Of a stretch of DNA of 64,000 nt, positions 44,728 to 53,932 are shown piece by piece (position 1 is the stretch's first letter; each line of letters begins with the position of its first letter). Made by a program: the position numbers and the translations under genes. The notes under the pieces were generated by a model that ran no database searches, had not been told where the DNA came from, and was given only the letters and a program-made list of their open reading frames with translations. The stretch covers positions 248,001-312,000 of the forward strand of contig NZ_FOCT01000001.1 in the NCBI RefSeq assembly GCF_900110185.1, read 5' to 3'. This stretch comes from Nitrosospira multiformis. Lineage in GTDB: Bacteria; Pseudomonadota; Gammaproteobacteria; Burkholderiales; Nitrosomonadaceae.

Positions 44728-46080
44728 CTACATTTGCAATTGAAACGACAGCTTGAATACATCAACTTTCTCGCCAGCCACATCCGGCGCATAGTTCAGC
44801 CGTTTGGTGAATAGATCTCCGTGTTGGTAGTACGCTGAAATTCGAGCATTGAAACCGTCAATGATATAGTTGACACCCGCTTCAATTTCTTCCCTGTTGC
44901 TGCTGTTATTTGGCTGAATACTGGTGAATCGGCCATATGGTTGAAACTGGCCAATACCGATCCTCATGGGCAGGAGATAAAGCCCGGTGACCGTCCACGA
45001 TTTGCCATCGAACATGCAAAAGCAATCTGGATCTTGAAACGCCGCAGGCGAATAGTTGGCATAAAACTGCTTGTACTCACCATTTGCGGTGAGTACACCC
45101 ATGTTCCGGGGCAGCACTTTTTCAAAAAGGGCGTCCCCGACCAGTCCCAGGAAATCACTTCGATGCGCGAAGGAGCCGGCGCCATTTTTCTGGTATGAAA
45201 CGCCGAAAGCAAGCGCGAGAATATCGCCGGCCTTGCCAAAATAGGTGCTACTGGTATAGTAGCCTGGATTCTTTTCTGGATTCAAGAAGTTATATGTGAA
45301 ACGACCTGCCCATAATACGTCATCGCCCTGATTGGGGCCGGCGCTACGGGATGACTGGACTCCGCGGTAGACACCGACAGCATATCCCAGGGTACCCTTG
45401 ATGAAGCCCGGTTCAAGGCTTCCCCAGAATGTGCCTCCATCGTCGCGTCCATAGCGTCCGGCTCCACCGCTGCCAAATTTGGTGCTGAAATCCTGGGAAA
45501 AAAAAGGTGTCTTGAAAGCGTCATGGGTTGATTGAAAAAAAGGACCGCTCAGTTCGCCCCGTTCGGTCGGCACCAGCATACGGCCACCCCAGATGTTGAA
45601 ATAACGGTTGAGCTCAAATTTTGCAATCGCATCAAGTACGTTGTACGACATCTTCGGATTGTCACCGGGATGGGTGTTGTTGCAGAAAAAACATTCCGTA
45701 TTGACTTCGAACTTGAGGTACTGATGTATCTGCCCATTCAAGTAAAAACGGGCATTATCGATGCTGAAATCGCCGCTCCTGAGATTCCCTGGGGCGGGAT
45801 TTTCCACCCATAGCCCGGTTCCACGGAACCCAATTCCAAGCGTCACCCATTTGGTTTCGTCGATTGCATACTTTGGCCCTTTTGGAAGCGTGACTTCTGC
45901 TGCCTGCGCCCACGAGGATAGAAACAGGGAATCCATAATCAGCGCCAGTATCGCAAGCGCTACGCTGCAAACATGAACGAGGAACTTCCGTTGCTTGCAG
46001 ACAAGTTTCCGCAGGTGCACCTCGACCGGTGCTGATTCATTATTTCGTACTTTATCTGCTCTTTGCATGAAGTTCTTCAT
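44728..46080 (-). CDS. Outer membrane porin upstream of the urease genes
   Basis: The ~450-residue beta-barrel protein has a long positively charged N-terminus, a hydrophobic export segment (VALAILALIMDSLFLSSW, cleavage after QAAA) and ends FKLSFQLQM. SIDNARFYLNGQIHQYLKFE and YFNIWGGRMLVPTERGELSG fit the Porin O/P family. An unusual ECFFCNN pair of cysteines and DPDCFCMFDG are present. The start is ATG 46080 or the TTG two codons before; a shorter start after residue 24 is possible. Being on the urease strand only 85 bases before ureD, it may let urea through the outer membrane, as proposed for FmdC-type amide/urea porins; this is inference. Confidence 0.8.
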   Translation of the reverse strand: MKNFMQRADKVRNNESAPVEVHLRKLVCKQRKFLVHVCSVALAILALIMDSLFLSSWAQAAEVTLPKGPKYAIDETKWVTLGIGFRGTGLWVENPAPGNLRSGDFSIDNARFYLNGQIHQYLKFEVNTECFFCNNTHPGDNPKMSYNVLDAIAKFELNRYFNIWGGRMLVPTERGELSGPFFQSTHDAFKTPFFSQDFSTKFGSGGAGRYGRDDGGTFWGSLEPGFIKGTLGYAVGVYRGVQSSRSAGPNQGDDVLWAGRFTYNFLNPEKNPGYYTSSTYFGKAGDILALAFGVSYQKNGAGSFAHRSDFLGLVGDALFEKVLPRNMGVLTANGEYKQFYANYSPAAFQDPDCFCMFDGKSWTVTGLYLLPMRIGIGQFQPYGRFTSIQPNNSSNREEIEAGVNYIIDGFNARISAYYQHGDLFTKRLNYAPDVAGEKVDVFKLSFQLQM

Positions 46081-46288
46081 TACCAAAGTTTCTTCTTGTA
46101 ATTGTTACCCGACCGATAATCAGGTTGCACAATCATGCAGGAATTTTTAGTATTCATCATTAGAAAACATCCACAGCTTCCAAATTTGGTATATGAAAAT
46201 TTCTTGATATTTATTACATTACCAGCCAAAGCTGCTGCTTAGGCGGCCAGCCCTGGCTATAAAAAACCAGCTGCTGGTCCCTGATTAT

Positions 46289-46304
46289 CGTGAATTTATT
46301 CACG
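46289..46304. promoter_or_regulatory. Palindromic site upstream of a sensor kinase
   Basis: CGTGAA-TTTA-TTCACG is a perfect inverted repeat with a four-base spacer, 55 bases before the kinase ATG and on the porin/urease divergent side. It could be an operator for either direction. Confidence 0.4.
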
Positions 46305-46359
46305 CTGATTCTTTGGCAAAAAAACCCTGATTGATGGCCATAGGGATATATATAAAAAC

Positions 46360-48438
46360 ATGAGGATCGGTTTTTTCACGAATTTCTCTCTCGCCTCCAT
46401 CCTATTCGTGCTCACCGTGCTCATATTTCTTTCTTCTCGGGCGTTAAACACGCTGGATGAGGTTACCGAGGCTGAACGCCAGAAGCACCGATCGCTACAA
46501 CTGGCAAATGAGCTGTTTCGCAGTTCCGAAGATTTGACCAAGATGGCTCGCACCTATGCAGTAACGGGAAATCCTGCCTACGAGCACAGCTTTTTTGAAA
46601 TACTCGATATCCGGAATGGCATACGGCCGCGTCCCCAGGATTACCCGATTGCCTACGCGCATCTGGAAAATACCCACGCCACGAGTACAAGGGAAAATAC
46701 GATTTCTCTCATGGAATTGATGCGCCGCGAAGGTTTCAGTGAAGGGGAACTCGACCTGCTGCGGCAGTCGCAGGAAAATTCGGACAACCTCGTCAGCCTG
46801 GAAAAGCAGGCATTCGCCGCCGTAAAAGAACTGTGTGAAGATCAACAGGGGAATTTCAATGTGCCCTGTCCCTCCCGGCGCAATTTTGCAATCGATCTTT
46901 TGTTTGGCAAGCGTTATGAGACTGAAAAAATCAGAATCATGGCACCCATCAACCAGTTCATGCTCGAACTGGACACACGCACCCGCAACAAACTCAGTAA
47001 TCTGCAGCTCAAGTTCGAGCAGCAAATCCTGCTGATACTGGTCGTACTATGTCTTGCGTTGTTCTTTGCGACTCTTGCCACTTTTTACACACGCCGCAAC
47101 ATTCTGCGTCCGCTCGATTACCTCAGATACCAGGTAAGTGGTATTGCACAAGGCAATTATTCGACTCGTTGTGCTATTTCCACCCGCAATGAAATCGCCG
47201 AGCTGGGGACGGGCTTCAATTCCATGGCAGAAGCCATTGAACACGAAATTATCAAACTTAGACAAGTCGAAGAATCGCTGCGCGAACGGCTGAAGGAAAT
47301 TAACTGCTTTTATTCGATCCGGCGAGGCATGGAGTCCTCATCGCTGGAAGAAGTATGCGGCACAATCGCGACCGAACTCATCGCAGCAATGCAGTTTCCA
47401 CATCTCGCCAGTGTCAAAATCGAACTGGATGGCAAGGAACTTGTATCCGATCCATACCACGGAAATCATGTGCACGAATTGCAAAAACAGATCACCGTCC
47501 ACGGCGAGACACGTGGCTGGATCAAACTGTTTTATCGCGGAGATCGGTTCTTTCTGCTGCCAGAGGAGCAGAATCTGATCGATGTAATCGGAGACGACCT
47601 GGGACGATGGCTGGAGCACCAGCAGACCGAGGCACGGATTCTGATAGAGCAGGAACTCCGGGTGCGTGACGCAGCGATAAGAGAATTTGCTGCTCACCTC
47701 GAGCGAATGCGGGAAGAAGATCGCAAATATATTGCACGCGAGATCCATGATGAGCTCGGTCAGCTTCTGGCGGCGCTGCATCTGGAAATCTCGCTGCTAA
47801 GAAGCGCGAAAGATCATGGCAGCGAACGGCTCGAAACCATCAGGCACAACATGGCCGAACTTGTCGAGAAAGCGGGCGAGAGCGTGCACAATGTGGCGGA
47901 ACATTTACGTCCTGCTTCACTGGGGCTGGGAATCGAATCGGCTCTTACAAAACTGAGCAGCGAGTTCAAAAAACATACCGGCATATACTGCGAGCTGCGA
48001 CTACCCGAGGAACCGGAGAACCTGGACGAAGACCAGACTGTTGCAATATTCCGTATCGTCCAGGAGTCACTGACAAATGTGACGCGGCACTCAGGGGCAA
48101 ACCGTGTGGAAATCCGGCTATCCCGGGAAAAGGACGATGTCATTGTCGAAATTTGCGACGATGGCAGAGGATTCGATCCCGAGAGTGCAAAAAAAGGAAA
48201 GTCATTTGGATTGGTTGGAATGCGCGAACGGGCCGCAGCACTTCGGGGCTCTATCGCTATCACAAGTGAACCAGGCCAAGGTGCCTTGGTTCGTGTATCA
48301 ATTCCGGTGAGGCGAAACGAGCGTTTTGATTGTACTGCCTCTGGCATTACAAATAGCGCATCCCTTCTTCATTCCATTGTTGCGGATTGCCCGGGGCCAT
48401 CCGTATCTTCACAAAATAATGGAATATCCGTTTCATGA
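46360..48438 (+). CDS. NarX-like sensor histidine kinase with HAMP domain
   Basis: The 692-residue membrane protein has helix 1 (residues ~8-26), a ~200-residue periplasmic helical sensor (SLQLANELFRSSEDLTKMAR, then TYAVTGNPAYEHSFFEI), helix 2 (~227-248), a HAMP domain, a GAF-like segment (~315-420), the HisKA_3 phosphoacceptor motif RKYIAREIHDELGQLLAALH (His near 466) and a HATPase domain (QESLTNVTRHSGAN; CDDGRGFDPESA). It is followed 34 bases later by its response regulator. The signal is unknown. Two cysteines, ELCEDQQGNFNVPCP, lie in the sensor region. Divergent from the porin-urease operon. Confidence 0.9.
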   Translation: MRIGFFTNFSLASILFVLTVLIFLSSRALNTLDEVTEAERQKHRSLQLANELFRSSEDLTKMARTYAVTGNPAYEHSFFEILDIRNGIRPRPQDYPIAYAHLENTHATSTRENTISLMELMRREGFSEGELDLLRQSQENSDNLVSLEKQAFAAVKELCEDQQGNFNVPCPSRRNFAIDLLFGKRYETEKIRIMAPINQFMLELDTRTRNKLSNLQLKFEQQILLILVVLCLALFFATLATFYTRRNILRPLDYLRYQVSGIAQGNYSTRCAISTRNEIAELGTGFNSMAEAIEHEIIKLRQVEESLRERLKEINCFYSIRRGMESSSLEEVCGTIATELIAAMQFPHLASVKIELDGKELVSDPYHGNHVHELQKQITVHGETRGWIKLFYRGDRFFLLPEEQNLIDVIGDDLGRWLEHQQTEARILIEQELRVRDAAIREFAAHLERMREEDRKYIAREIHDELGQLLAALHLEISLLRSAKDHGSERLETIRHNMAELVEKAGESVHNVAEHLRPASLGLGIESALTKLSSEFKKHTGIYCELRLPEEPENLDEDQTVAIFRIVQESLTNVTRHSGANRVEIRLSREKDDVIVEICDDGRGFDPESAKKGKSFGLVGMRERAAALRGSIAITSEPGQGALVRVSIPVRRNERFDCTASGITNSASLLHSIVADCPGPSVSSQNNGISVS

Positions 48439-48472
48439 GCATCGGTGAGTACCCGTTTTCAGGAGAGAATGC

Positions 48473-49108
48473 TTGATCATCAAGACTTTTCTGGCTGACG
48501 ATCATCGGCTTTTTCGTGATGGCCTGAGACGCATTCTTGCCGAAACAGCAGATATTGTGGTCGTAGGCGAGGCTACTGATGGACTTGATGCTTTGAAAAA
48601 AATGCGTCTCGGGGGATGGGATGTCGCGTTGCTTGACGTCAGCATGCCCGGAATGAACGGGCTCGAGGTACTACAGCGGATCATGGACGACGATCCAAAG
48701 CATCGCATACTGATGCTGAGCACCTACCATGAGGACGAGTATGCCATTCGTGCGATACGCGCCGGTACGTCAGGCTATCTGACAAAAAATAGTCCGATTG
48801 ACCTGTTGATATCGGTAATTCGCCGGCTGGCGCATGGGGGAAGATACATAGATCCGAAGCTGGCCGAGAAACTTCTGTTCGATCTGGCTCCCTCTTCCAC
48901 CATGCCACGCCACTCCGCCCTGTCCAACCGCGAACTCGATGTCCTCAAGCTCATCGCAGTCGGAATATCCTTGACCGAAATCTCCCAGAAACTGAAACTG
49001 AGCGCGAAAACGATCAGTACCTATCGTGCCCGCGTCCTCGAAAAAATGGGCATGCAGAACAACGCGCAACTGATCCGCTACGTGGCGGAGCATAAGCTGC
49101 TCGAATAG
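48473..49108 (+). CDS. NarL/FixJ-type response regulator
   Basis: The 211-residue protein has a receiver domain (IIKTFLADDHRLFRDGLRRI; phosphoacceptor Asp in VALLDVSMPGMNGLEVL near residue 54; Lys in GYLTKNS) and a LuxR helix-turn-helix (LSNRELDVLKLIAVGISLTE, then SAKTISTYRARVLEKMG). The start is TTG at 48473 with AGGAGA before it. It pairs with the kinase upstream. Target genes are not evident; the divergent porin-urease operon is a candidate. Confidence 0.92.
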   Translation: MIIKTFLADDHRLFRDGLRRILAETADIVVVGEATDGLDALKKMRLGGWDVALLDVSMPGMNGLEVLQRIMDDDPKHRILMLSTYHEDEYAIRAIRAGTSGYLTKNSPIDLLISVIRRLAHGGRYIDPKLAEKLLFDLAPSSTMPRHSALSNRELDVLKLIAVGISLTEISQKLKLSAKTISTYRARVLEKMGMQNNAQLIRYVAEHKLLE

Positions 49109-49204
49109 GAATTCATGCAGATCGATCCCACTTCATGCAGCGGAATGCGATTCCTGGAATCTCTTCGGCCTGTCCTGGTTCACTACCCGCAGCAACTCGC
49201 CTCT

Positions 49205-49666
49205 TCAGGTAAGAGGGCTGCTATGAACATGCGGCTCGGATTCATGAAAATCGTGCTCCTGCACGATTTCTATCGGTAGAAGATGCAACTTGCCATGCCG
49301 TACTCCTGGTGTAGCGGTAACGAGATTGGCAAAATTTTTCACACTCCGGATCGTACCCCTCAGAATGGTCACTTCCAGGCAATTATCATGATCCATATGC
49401 ACATGCATGGTGGATAGGGTAAGGTTGTGATGATTATGCTGTGTTGAAGTAACACAGCGCGCCAGCTCACGTTCATGGTGATTATAGATATAGCTGAGCG
49501 TTGCAATGCAGTATCCATCAGCATGTTCTTCCTGCCGCGTGGTTTCAATCATGTTGCGTATCAAATCGCGAACAGCTTCGGACCGGTTGAAGTAGCCCAG
49601 CTTGTGCATTGCGAATTCGAACTGCTTGGCAAGCTGATCATTCAGTGAGATGGTAAGACGTTCCAT
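49205..49666 (-). CDS. nikR: Nickel-responsive regulator NikR
   Basis: The 153-residue protein has an N-terminal ribbon-helix-helix (MERLTISLNDQLAKQFEFAM, then YFNRSEAVRDLIRNMI) and a C-terminal ACT-like nickel domain. Residues in QHNHHNLTLSTMHVHMDHDN and CLEVTILRG supply the His, His, His and Cys that match the E. coli NikR square-planar site (H76, H87, H89, C95). With nickel it represses uptake genes. It lies 57 bases after the true stop of the TonB receptor on the same strand, with GGAG before its ATG. It is not next to a nik ABC operon, so the receptor and the nearby importer are likely targets. The C-terminal tail has extra His (HDFHESEPHVHS). Confidence 0.95.
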   Translation of the reverse strand: MERLTISLNDQLAKQFEFAMHKLGYFNRSEAVRDLIRNMIETTRQEEHADGYCIATLSYIYNHHERELARCVTSTQHNHHNLTLSTMHVHMDHDNCLEVTILRGTIRSVKNFANLVTATPGVRHGKLHLLPIEIVQEHDFHESEPHVHSSPLT

Positions 49667-49722
49667 TGCCTGGGCTCCAGATATTCAATAGTTCGATAGG
49701 TTCTTCAGCAGTATGCTGATCT

Positions 49723-51849
49723 TTAAAAATTTCCGACCAGATTGACTCGGAAAGAACGGCTTTCAATAGGATGGAAGTGCCTGTCGGTAACACCGGCATC
49801 GGGCTCACCGGGAAGTCGGGAGGTATAGTAGTAATCAATCGCTGAGCCTTGGTATTGAATAGATTGAATACCTGCAGCATTACGCGGAATTTCTTATCGA
49901 TCTTTATCCCGATCTGCCCGTTGACTGTGACTGTGTTGCCCGACTGAATGCTGTTATCCTCCACTAGGGGTCGTTTTCCAAAATAGCGGATTTGCATGCT
50001 CCCAAAGAGAGGACCCAGATTGTCCACGGCAACAGCAAATTTGCCCACCCCTTTGACCGCGCCGGGAATGTGATTGCCTGTCGGATCTGAATCGGTAAAT
50101 CTGGCATCGGCCAGCGCATAGTCCAAATCCATCATTAGCCAGTTATTGGGCATATAGAATGCCGAGAGCTCGAACCCCTTGCGTCGACTGGGACGGCTTG
50201 CCTCGGTCGTGCCGGCATCACCTACGAATAACAGCTCGGAGGCCAGATCCAGTTGAAAAAAAGTAATCGACGCCTGCAGTCCGGGGACGATAGCGGTGCG
50301 TAGTCCCGCCTCATACCCCGTAGAGCGAACGAGTGGATGGACTCTGTTTACAGGTTCTCCGGATTTCGGATCCACGGTTGTCGTCACACCTCGCGCATCG
50401 TTGCTATGGAACCCGCTGCCATAGTTGAAGTAATACTCCGTCTTCGCCCATGGGCCAAAGATCAGGCTGAGCTTGGGATTCGTGATGCTGTCGTATTCCC
50501 TGCCATTCTCTGCCGGAATTGGCGCCAATATTGCTGTTGATGTCGAACCAGTAAAAGTCGCTACGCACTCCCGCCACGCTGCGAAATTTTTCCAGCCATT
50601 GAACGCTGTTTTGGTAATAGAGACCCACACTGTTTTCGAACACATGGTCTTTACGCGTAACCGACAATACCCGGCGCTGCTGCGTGCTTAGCAGGCCATT
50701 ATCTATAACATCGCTCTGGACCTGGATGCCCGCCAGATTTTCGAATGCGAACCCTGCCAAACCGGTTACCCACGTATGATTCAGGTTAAAGGCAGACTGG
50801 AAGCGTTTGTCGGTTTGGGAAAACTGATCACCATTGAGGGGATCATCGAGGAAATAGGTAAAATTGGAAAACAATGCGAGATTGCTATGGATAGTATAGA
50901 GATTTGCTCTCGTCACTCCATGATTGCTCATGTGTTGCAAGGCTGCCGATAAACTGAAGCGATGGGACTCTCCCCCGTCGCTTGGGTCAATTGCGCCCAA
51001 GCGAGGAATGAGACCCCTCGTTACTGCGCGTTGTGGTATCTGATCGGTCGCATTCCAGTTTCCACCATAACCCATTGCGGTGATATTGAACCGGGTGTTG
51101 CCCGTATTTTGACTGTAGCGCAATACAGCGTTGAATTTCTTGTAATTCTCTTTATTAATCCAGGGGCCATCCTTGGTCAGCAGTTCAAAAGCATATAAAA
51201 AATTGCTGTTCCCCACCTCATAAGATTTTGCCAATAGTCCACGCATGAACCCTTGCTGGCCTACTCCGTAGCTTGCAATGTCACGCGCCAGCTTATCGAC
51301 ATAACTCATACTGACCGCGCCCGCTGATGAGAAATCACCCTGATCAGCATAATAAGGCCCCTTTTGATATCGCAGTCCCCCGGCCAGTTCGGGAATGATG
51401 AAATTCATGTCGGCCCAACCCTGTCCGTGACCGTGGGAACGTTGATTTACCAGCATGCCATCCACCGTTATCCTCAGATCGGTTCCATGATCGAGGTTGA
51501 AACCACGGGCAAAGTACTGATTAGCCTTGCCTTCACCGCTATGCTGGGTGACGATCAGGCCGGGAACGGTTTCGAGCAATTCCCCCGGTCGATAAACCGT
51601 CCGCTGATCAAGCTGACGCTTGAGTACAGTACCCTCGTTTGCCGAATCGGCAGTCCCGATGAGATTTCTTGCATCAGCCCGGACTTCCACTTCATTCAGC
51701 GTGAGGATCCCTGCTGCGTTGCTGCACCACGGCACCATCATTCCCGCAAGTACCGCTTCAATGGAAAGAACAACACGGCAAACCGGTCGAGCCGAATAAG
51801 TGCGGGAACTATCCCTGATCGCACGCTCTGATTGATATTCATATCCCAC
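49723..51849 (-). pseudogene. TonB-dependent outer membrane receptor, two frameshifts
   Basis: From GTG 51849 the frame covers a signal peptide, the plug (NEVEVRADARNLIGTADSAN, then RPGELLETVPGLIVTQHSGE) and the start of the barrel. Near 50514 the frame shifts (SNIGANSG to NGREYDSITNPKLS) and continues through the barrel. Near 49843 it shifts again, and only in the third frame does the normal end appear: DYYYTSRLPGEPDAGVTDRH, FHPIESRSFRVNLVGNF with a C-terminal Phe and TAA at 49723-49725. The assembled protein would be ~708 residues. Two independent one-base shifts mean a pseudogene or two sequence errors. The nearby nikR suggests a nickel (or nickel-chelate) receptor. Confidence 0.85.
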
Positions 51850-52110
51850 TCGAAACAGGTTCCTTGCTTGATTTCCTTATAGTGAAACTTGAGCCACAAT
51901 AAAGAAAATGGTAGGAAATATTGCAGATTTGTAATACCTCCAGACGAAAGGCAGGGAGAAACCCGCAATCCAGCTAAAAGTACGTGCAAATAGTGCGCAT
52001 GTCTGTCGGGGGATATCGAAATGACCGGTAGGACTAAGTGAAGGCTTTGTCAGGGTTTCCCTACATCATCGCAAATGGATTGATGGTAGGCTTTATAAGC
52101 ACCTTGAAGG

Positions 52111-53133
52111 ATGATCGATCTTCGGCCAAAGCGGGATCTCCATTCACCATCTCTCATCGCTAAAAAAACAGCCGTGCAGCTTCGTCAGATTGCTCTTCCA
52201 TTTCTATTGCTTCTATTAGTGCAACCGCTACCTTCCCATGCCGGAAATGTGGCCAAAAAGCTCTTTATCGTCACAACCGTGGCCCCCATCACGAATATCG
52301 TCCGGAATGTGAGCGGCGATTATGCAAATGTGACAGGAATCGTTCCCGATGGAACCGATTCTCACACCTTCGAGCCGGTTCCCGCGGATGCAAGGCTACT
52401 GGAAACGGCCGATATCATTATTGCCAATGGCCTCGATCTCGAATTGCCCACCCTGAAGCTGGCGGAAAAGATTACGAAAGGAAGAATACGGATTCTCGAG
52501 CTTGGAAACCGGATCTTGCGCAAGGAGGATTGGCAGTATGATTTCAGCTTTCCCCGCGAGCGCGGCCATCCCAATCCTCATCTCTGGCCCAATATCGCGC
52601 TGGCAATGCATTATGTCGAGGTCGTGCAGGACGAACTCATCGCGCTCGATCCCGTGCACAAGGAAGGATACATGGCAAATGCATCAATGTATCTGAGCAA
52701 GCTGCGTAAACTGGATAAGGCAACCTTTGATTGCGTAAAGACCATCCCGGAGAAAAATCGCAAGCTCGTGACTTATCATGACTCCTTCGCGTACTTCGCT
52801 CCCCGGTATGGGATGAAGATCATCGCGGCGGTTCAACCCTCGGATTTTTCGGAACCCGGCCCGCGAGAGGTAATCCGCATCATAAAGCAGATCAGGAACG
52901 AGAATGTGCCTGCTATTTTTGGCTCGGAAGTTTTCCCAAGCAAGATCATGGAGCAGATCGCCCGCGAGACAGGTGTCAAGTTCATAGATCAGCTTTCCGA
53001 TGATGCGCTGCCTCCGCCTCCGGCAAACTCTTTCATCGGCATGATGGCAAACAACATGAGGATAATGACGGCAGCACTCGGCGGGAACCCAGGTTGCATG
53101 ACAGATGTCGACACGAGCAATATCAAGTACTGA
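52111..53133 (+). CDS. Metal-binding lipoprotein-like/periplasmic component of ABC importer (cluster 9)
   Basis: The 340-residue protein has an export segment (IALPFLLLLLVQPLPSHA) and a cluster A-I (ZnuA/TroA/PsaA) fold. Candidate ligands are His in GTDSHTFEP, His in HPNPHLWPNI, Glu in IFGSEVFPS and Asp in FIDQLSDDA, that is His-His-Glu-Asp, the set of Mn/Fe-type proteins; zinc-type members have a third His and usually a His-rich loop, both absent. A role in manganese or iron uptake is therefore more likely than zinc. The start is uncertain (ATG 52111 has no well-spaced ribosome site). The next gene overlaps its 3' end by 29 bases. Confidence 0.88.
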   Translation: MIDLRPKRDLHSPSLIAKKTAVQLRQIALPFLLLLLVQPLPSHAGNVAKKLFIVTTVAPITNIVRNVSGDYANVTGIVPDGTDSHTFEPVPADARLLETADIIIANGLDLELPTLKLAEKITKGRIRILELGNRILRKEDWQYDFSFPRERGHPNPHLWPNIALAMHYVEVVQDELIALDPVHKEGYMANASMYLSKLRKLDKATFDCVKTIPEKNRKLVTYHDSFAYFAPRYGMKIIAAVQPSDFSEPGPREVIRIIKQIRNENVPAIFGSEVFPSKIMEQIARETGVKFIDQLSDDALPPPPANSFIGMMANNMRIMTAALGGNPGCMTDVDTSNIKY

Positions 53134-53932
53134 GTCGGACGTATATCCCGCAGCAGTCAGCCTGACCGATGTGACGGCGGGCTACGGACCTCATATCGTC
53201 TTCAAACGCCTGTCATTGAAAATCGACAAAGGTCAGTTCGCAGGAATCGTAGGCCCCACCGCATGTGGCAAAACGACGCTGCTTAAAACCATTCTGGGCA
53301 CGCACTCGCCCCTTTCCGGCACCGTGCTCCTGGATGGGCAGGCATTGAACGACATTCCGCGCGGCATCATCGGCTATGTGCCACAATTGGGAAGTGTGGA
53401 TTGGCGTTTTCCCGTTACCGTGGAAGAAGTCATCCTGATGGGCTTCTATACAGGAAAGCGGATATGGCCATGGCCAAGCATGGAAGAGCGGGAGCGTGTC
53501 CATGATCTGGCGTACAGGCTGGGCATTTACCGCTGCCTGGGGCAGCAGATATCCAATACCTCGGGAGGGCAGCGGCAGCGTGCATTTCTCGCCCGTGCAC
53601 TGGTCAACAATCCGGCGCTGCTGGTGCTGGATGAGCCTACCTCAGGGGTCGATATCAAGGCTCAACATGAAGTGCTCCATCTGCTGGGTGATATCAATAG
53701 CGAAGGTATTACCATTTTGCTCACTACGCATGACCTTAACGCCGTTGCTTCACACCTGCCCTGGGTAATATGTTTCAGGAACGGCTTGATAGCGCAGGGA
53801 AGGCCTCGCGACATCTTTACCAATGACATTCTGACCAGGACATACGGGGGCGATATCACTATAGTGAGGCATGAAGACTATTTCCTGATTGCCACTGGCA
53901 CACCCATTCACTTTTCAGACGGCGACCCGTGA
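53105..53932 (+). CDS. Metal ABC importer ATPase
   Basis: The 275-residue protein carries Walker A GPTACGKTT (residues ~50), the Q-loop VPQLGSVDWRFPVTVEEV typical of the Mn/Zn ABC group, the signature NTSGGQRQR (Thr replacing the usual Leu of LSGGQ), Walker B LLVLDEPTSGVD and the switch His TTHD. It is translationally coupled: its start overlaps the binding-protein gene and its TGA overlaps the GTG of the permease. Confidence 0.95.
   Translation: MSTRAISSTESDVYPAAVSLTDVTAGYGPHIVFKRLSLKIDKGQFAGIVGPTACGKTTLLKTILGTHSPLSGTVLLDGQALNDIPRGIIGYVPQLGSVDWRFPVTVEEVILMGFYTGKRIWPWPSMEERERVHDLAYRLGIYRCLGQQISNTSGGQRQRAFLARALVNNPALLVLDEPTSGVDIKAQHEVLHLLGDINSEGITILLTTHDLNAVASHLPWVICFRNGLIAQGRPRDIFTNDILTRTYGGDITIVRHEDYFLIATGTPIHFSDGDP

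Noticed and set aside
51850..52110. NikR operator (GTATGA...TCATAC type) between the TonB receptor and the metal importer
   Set aside because: No clear copy was found; only loose GGTA/TACC and TATT/AATA inverted matches near 51910-51940, too weak to call.
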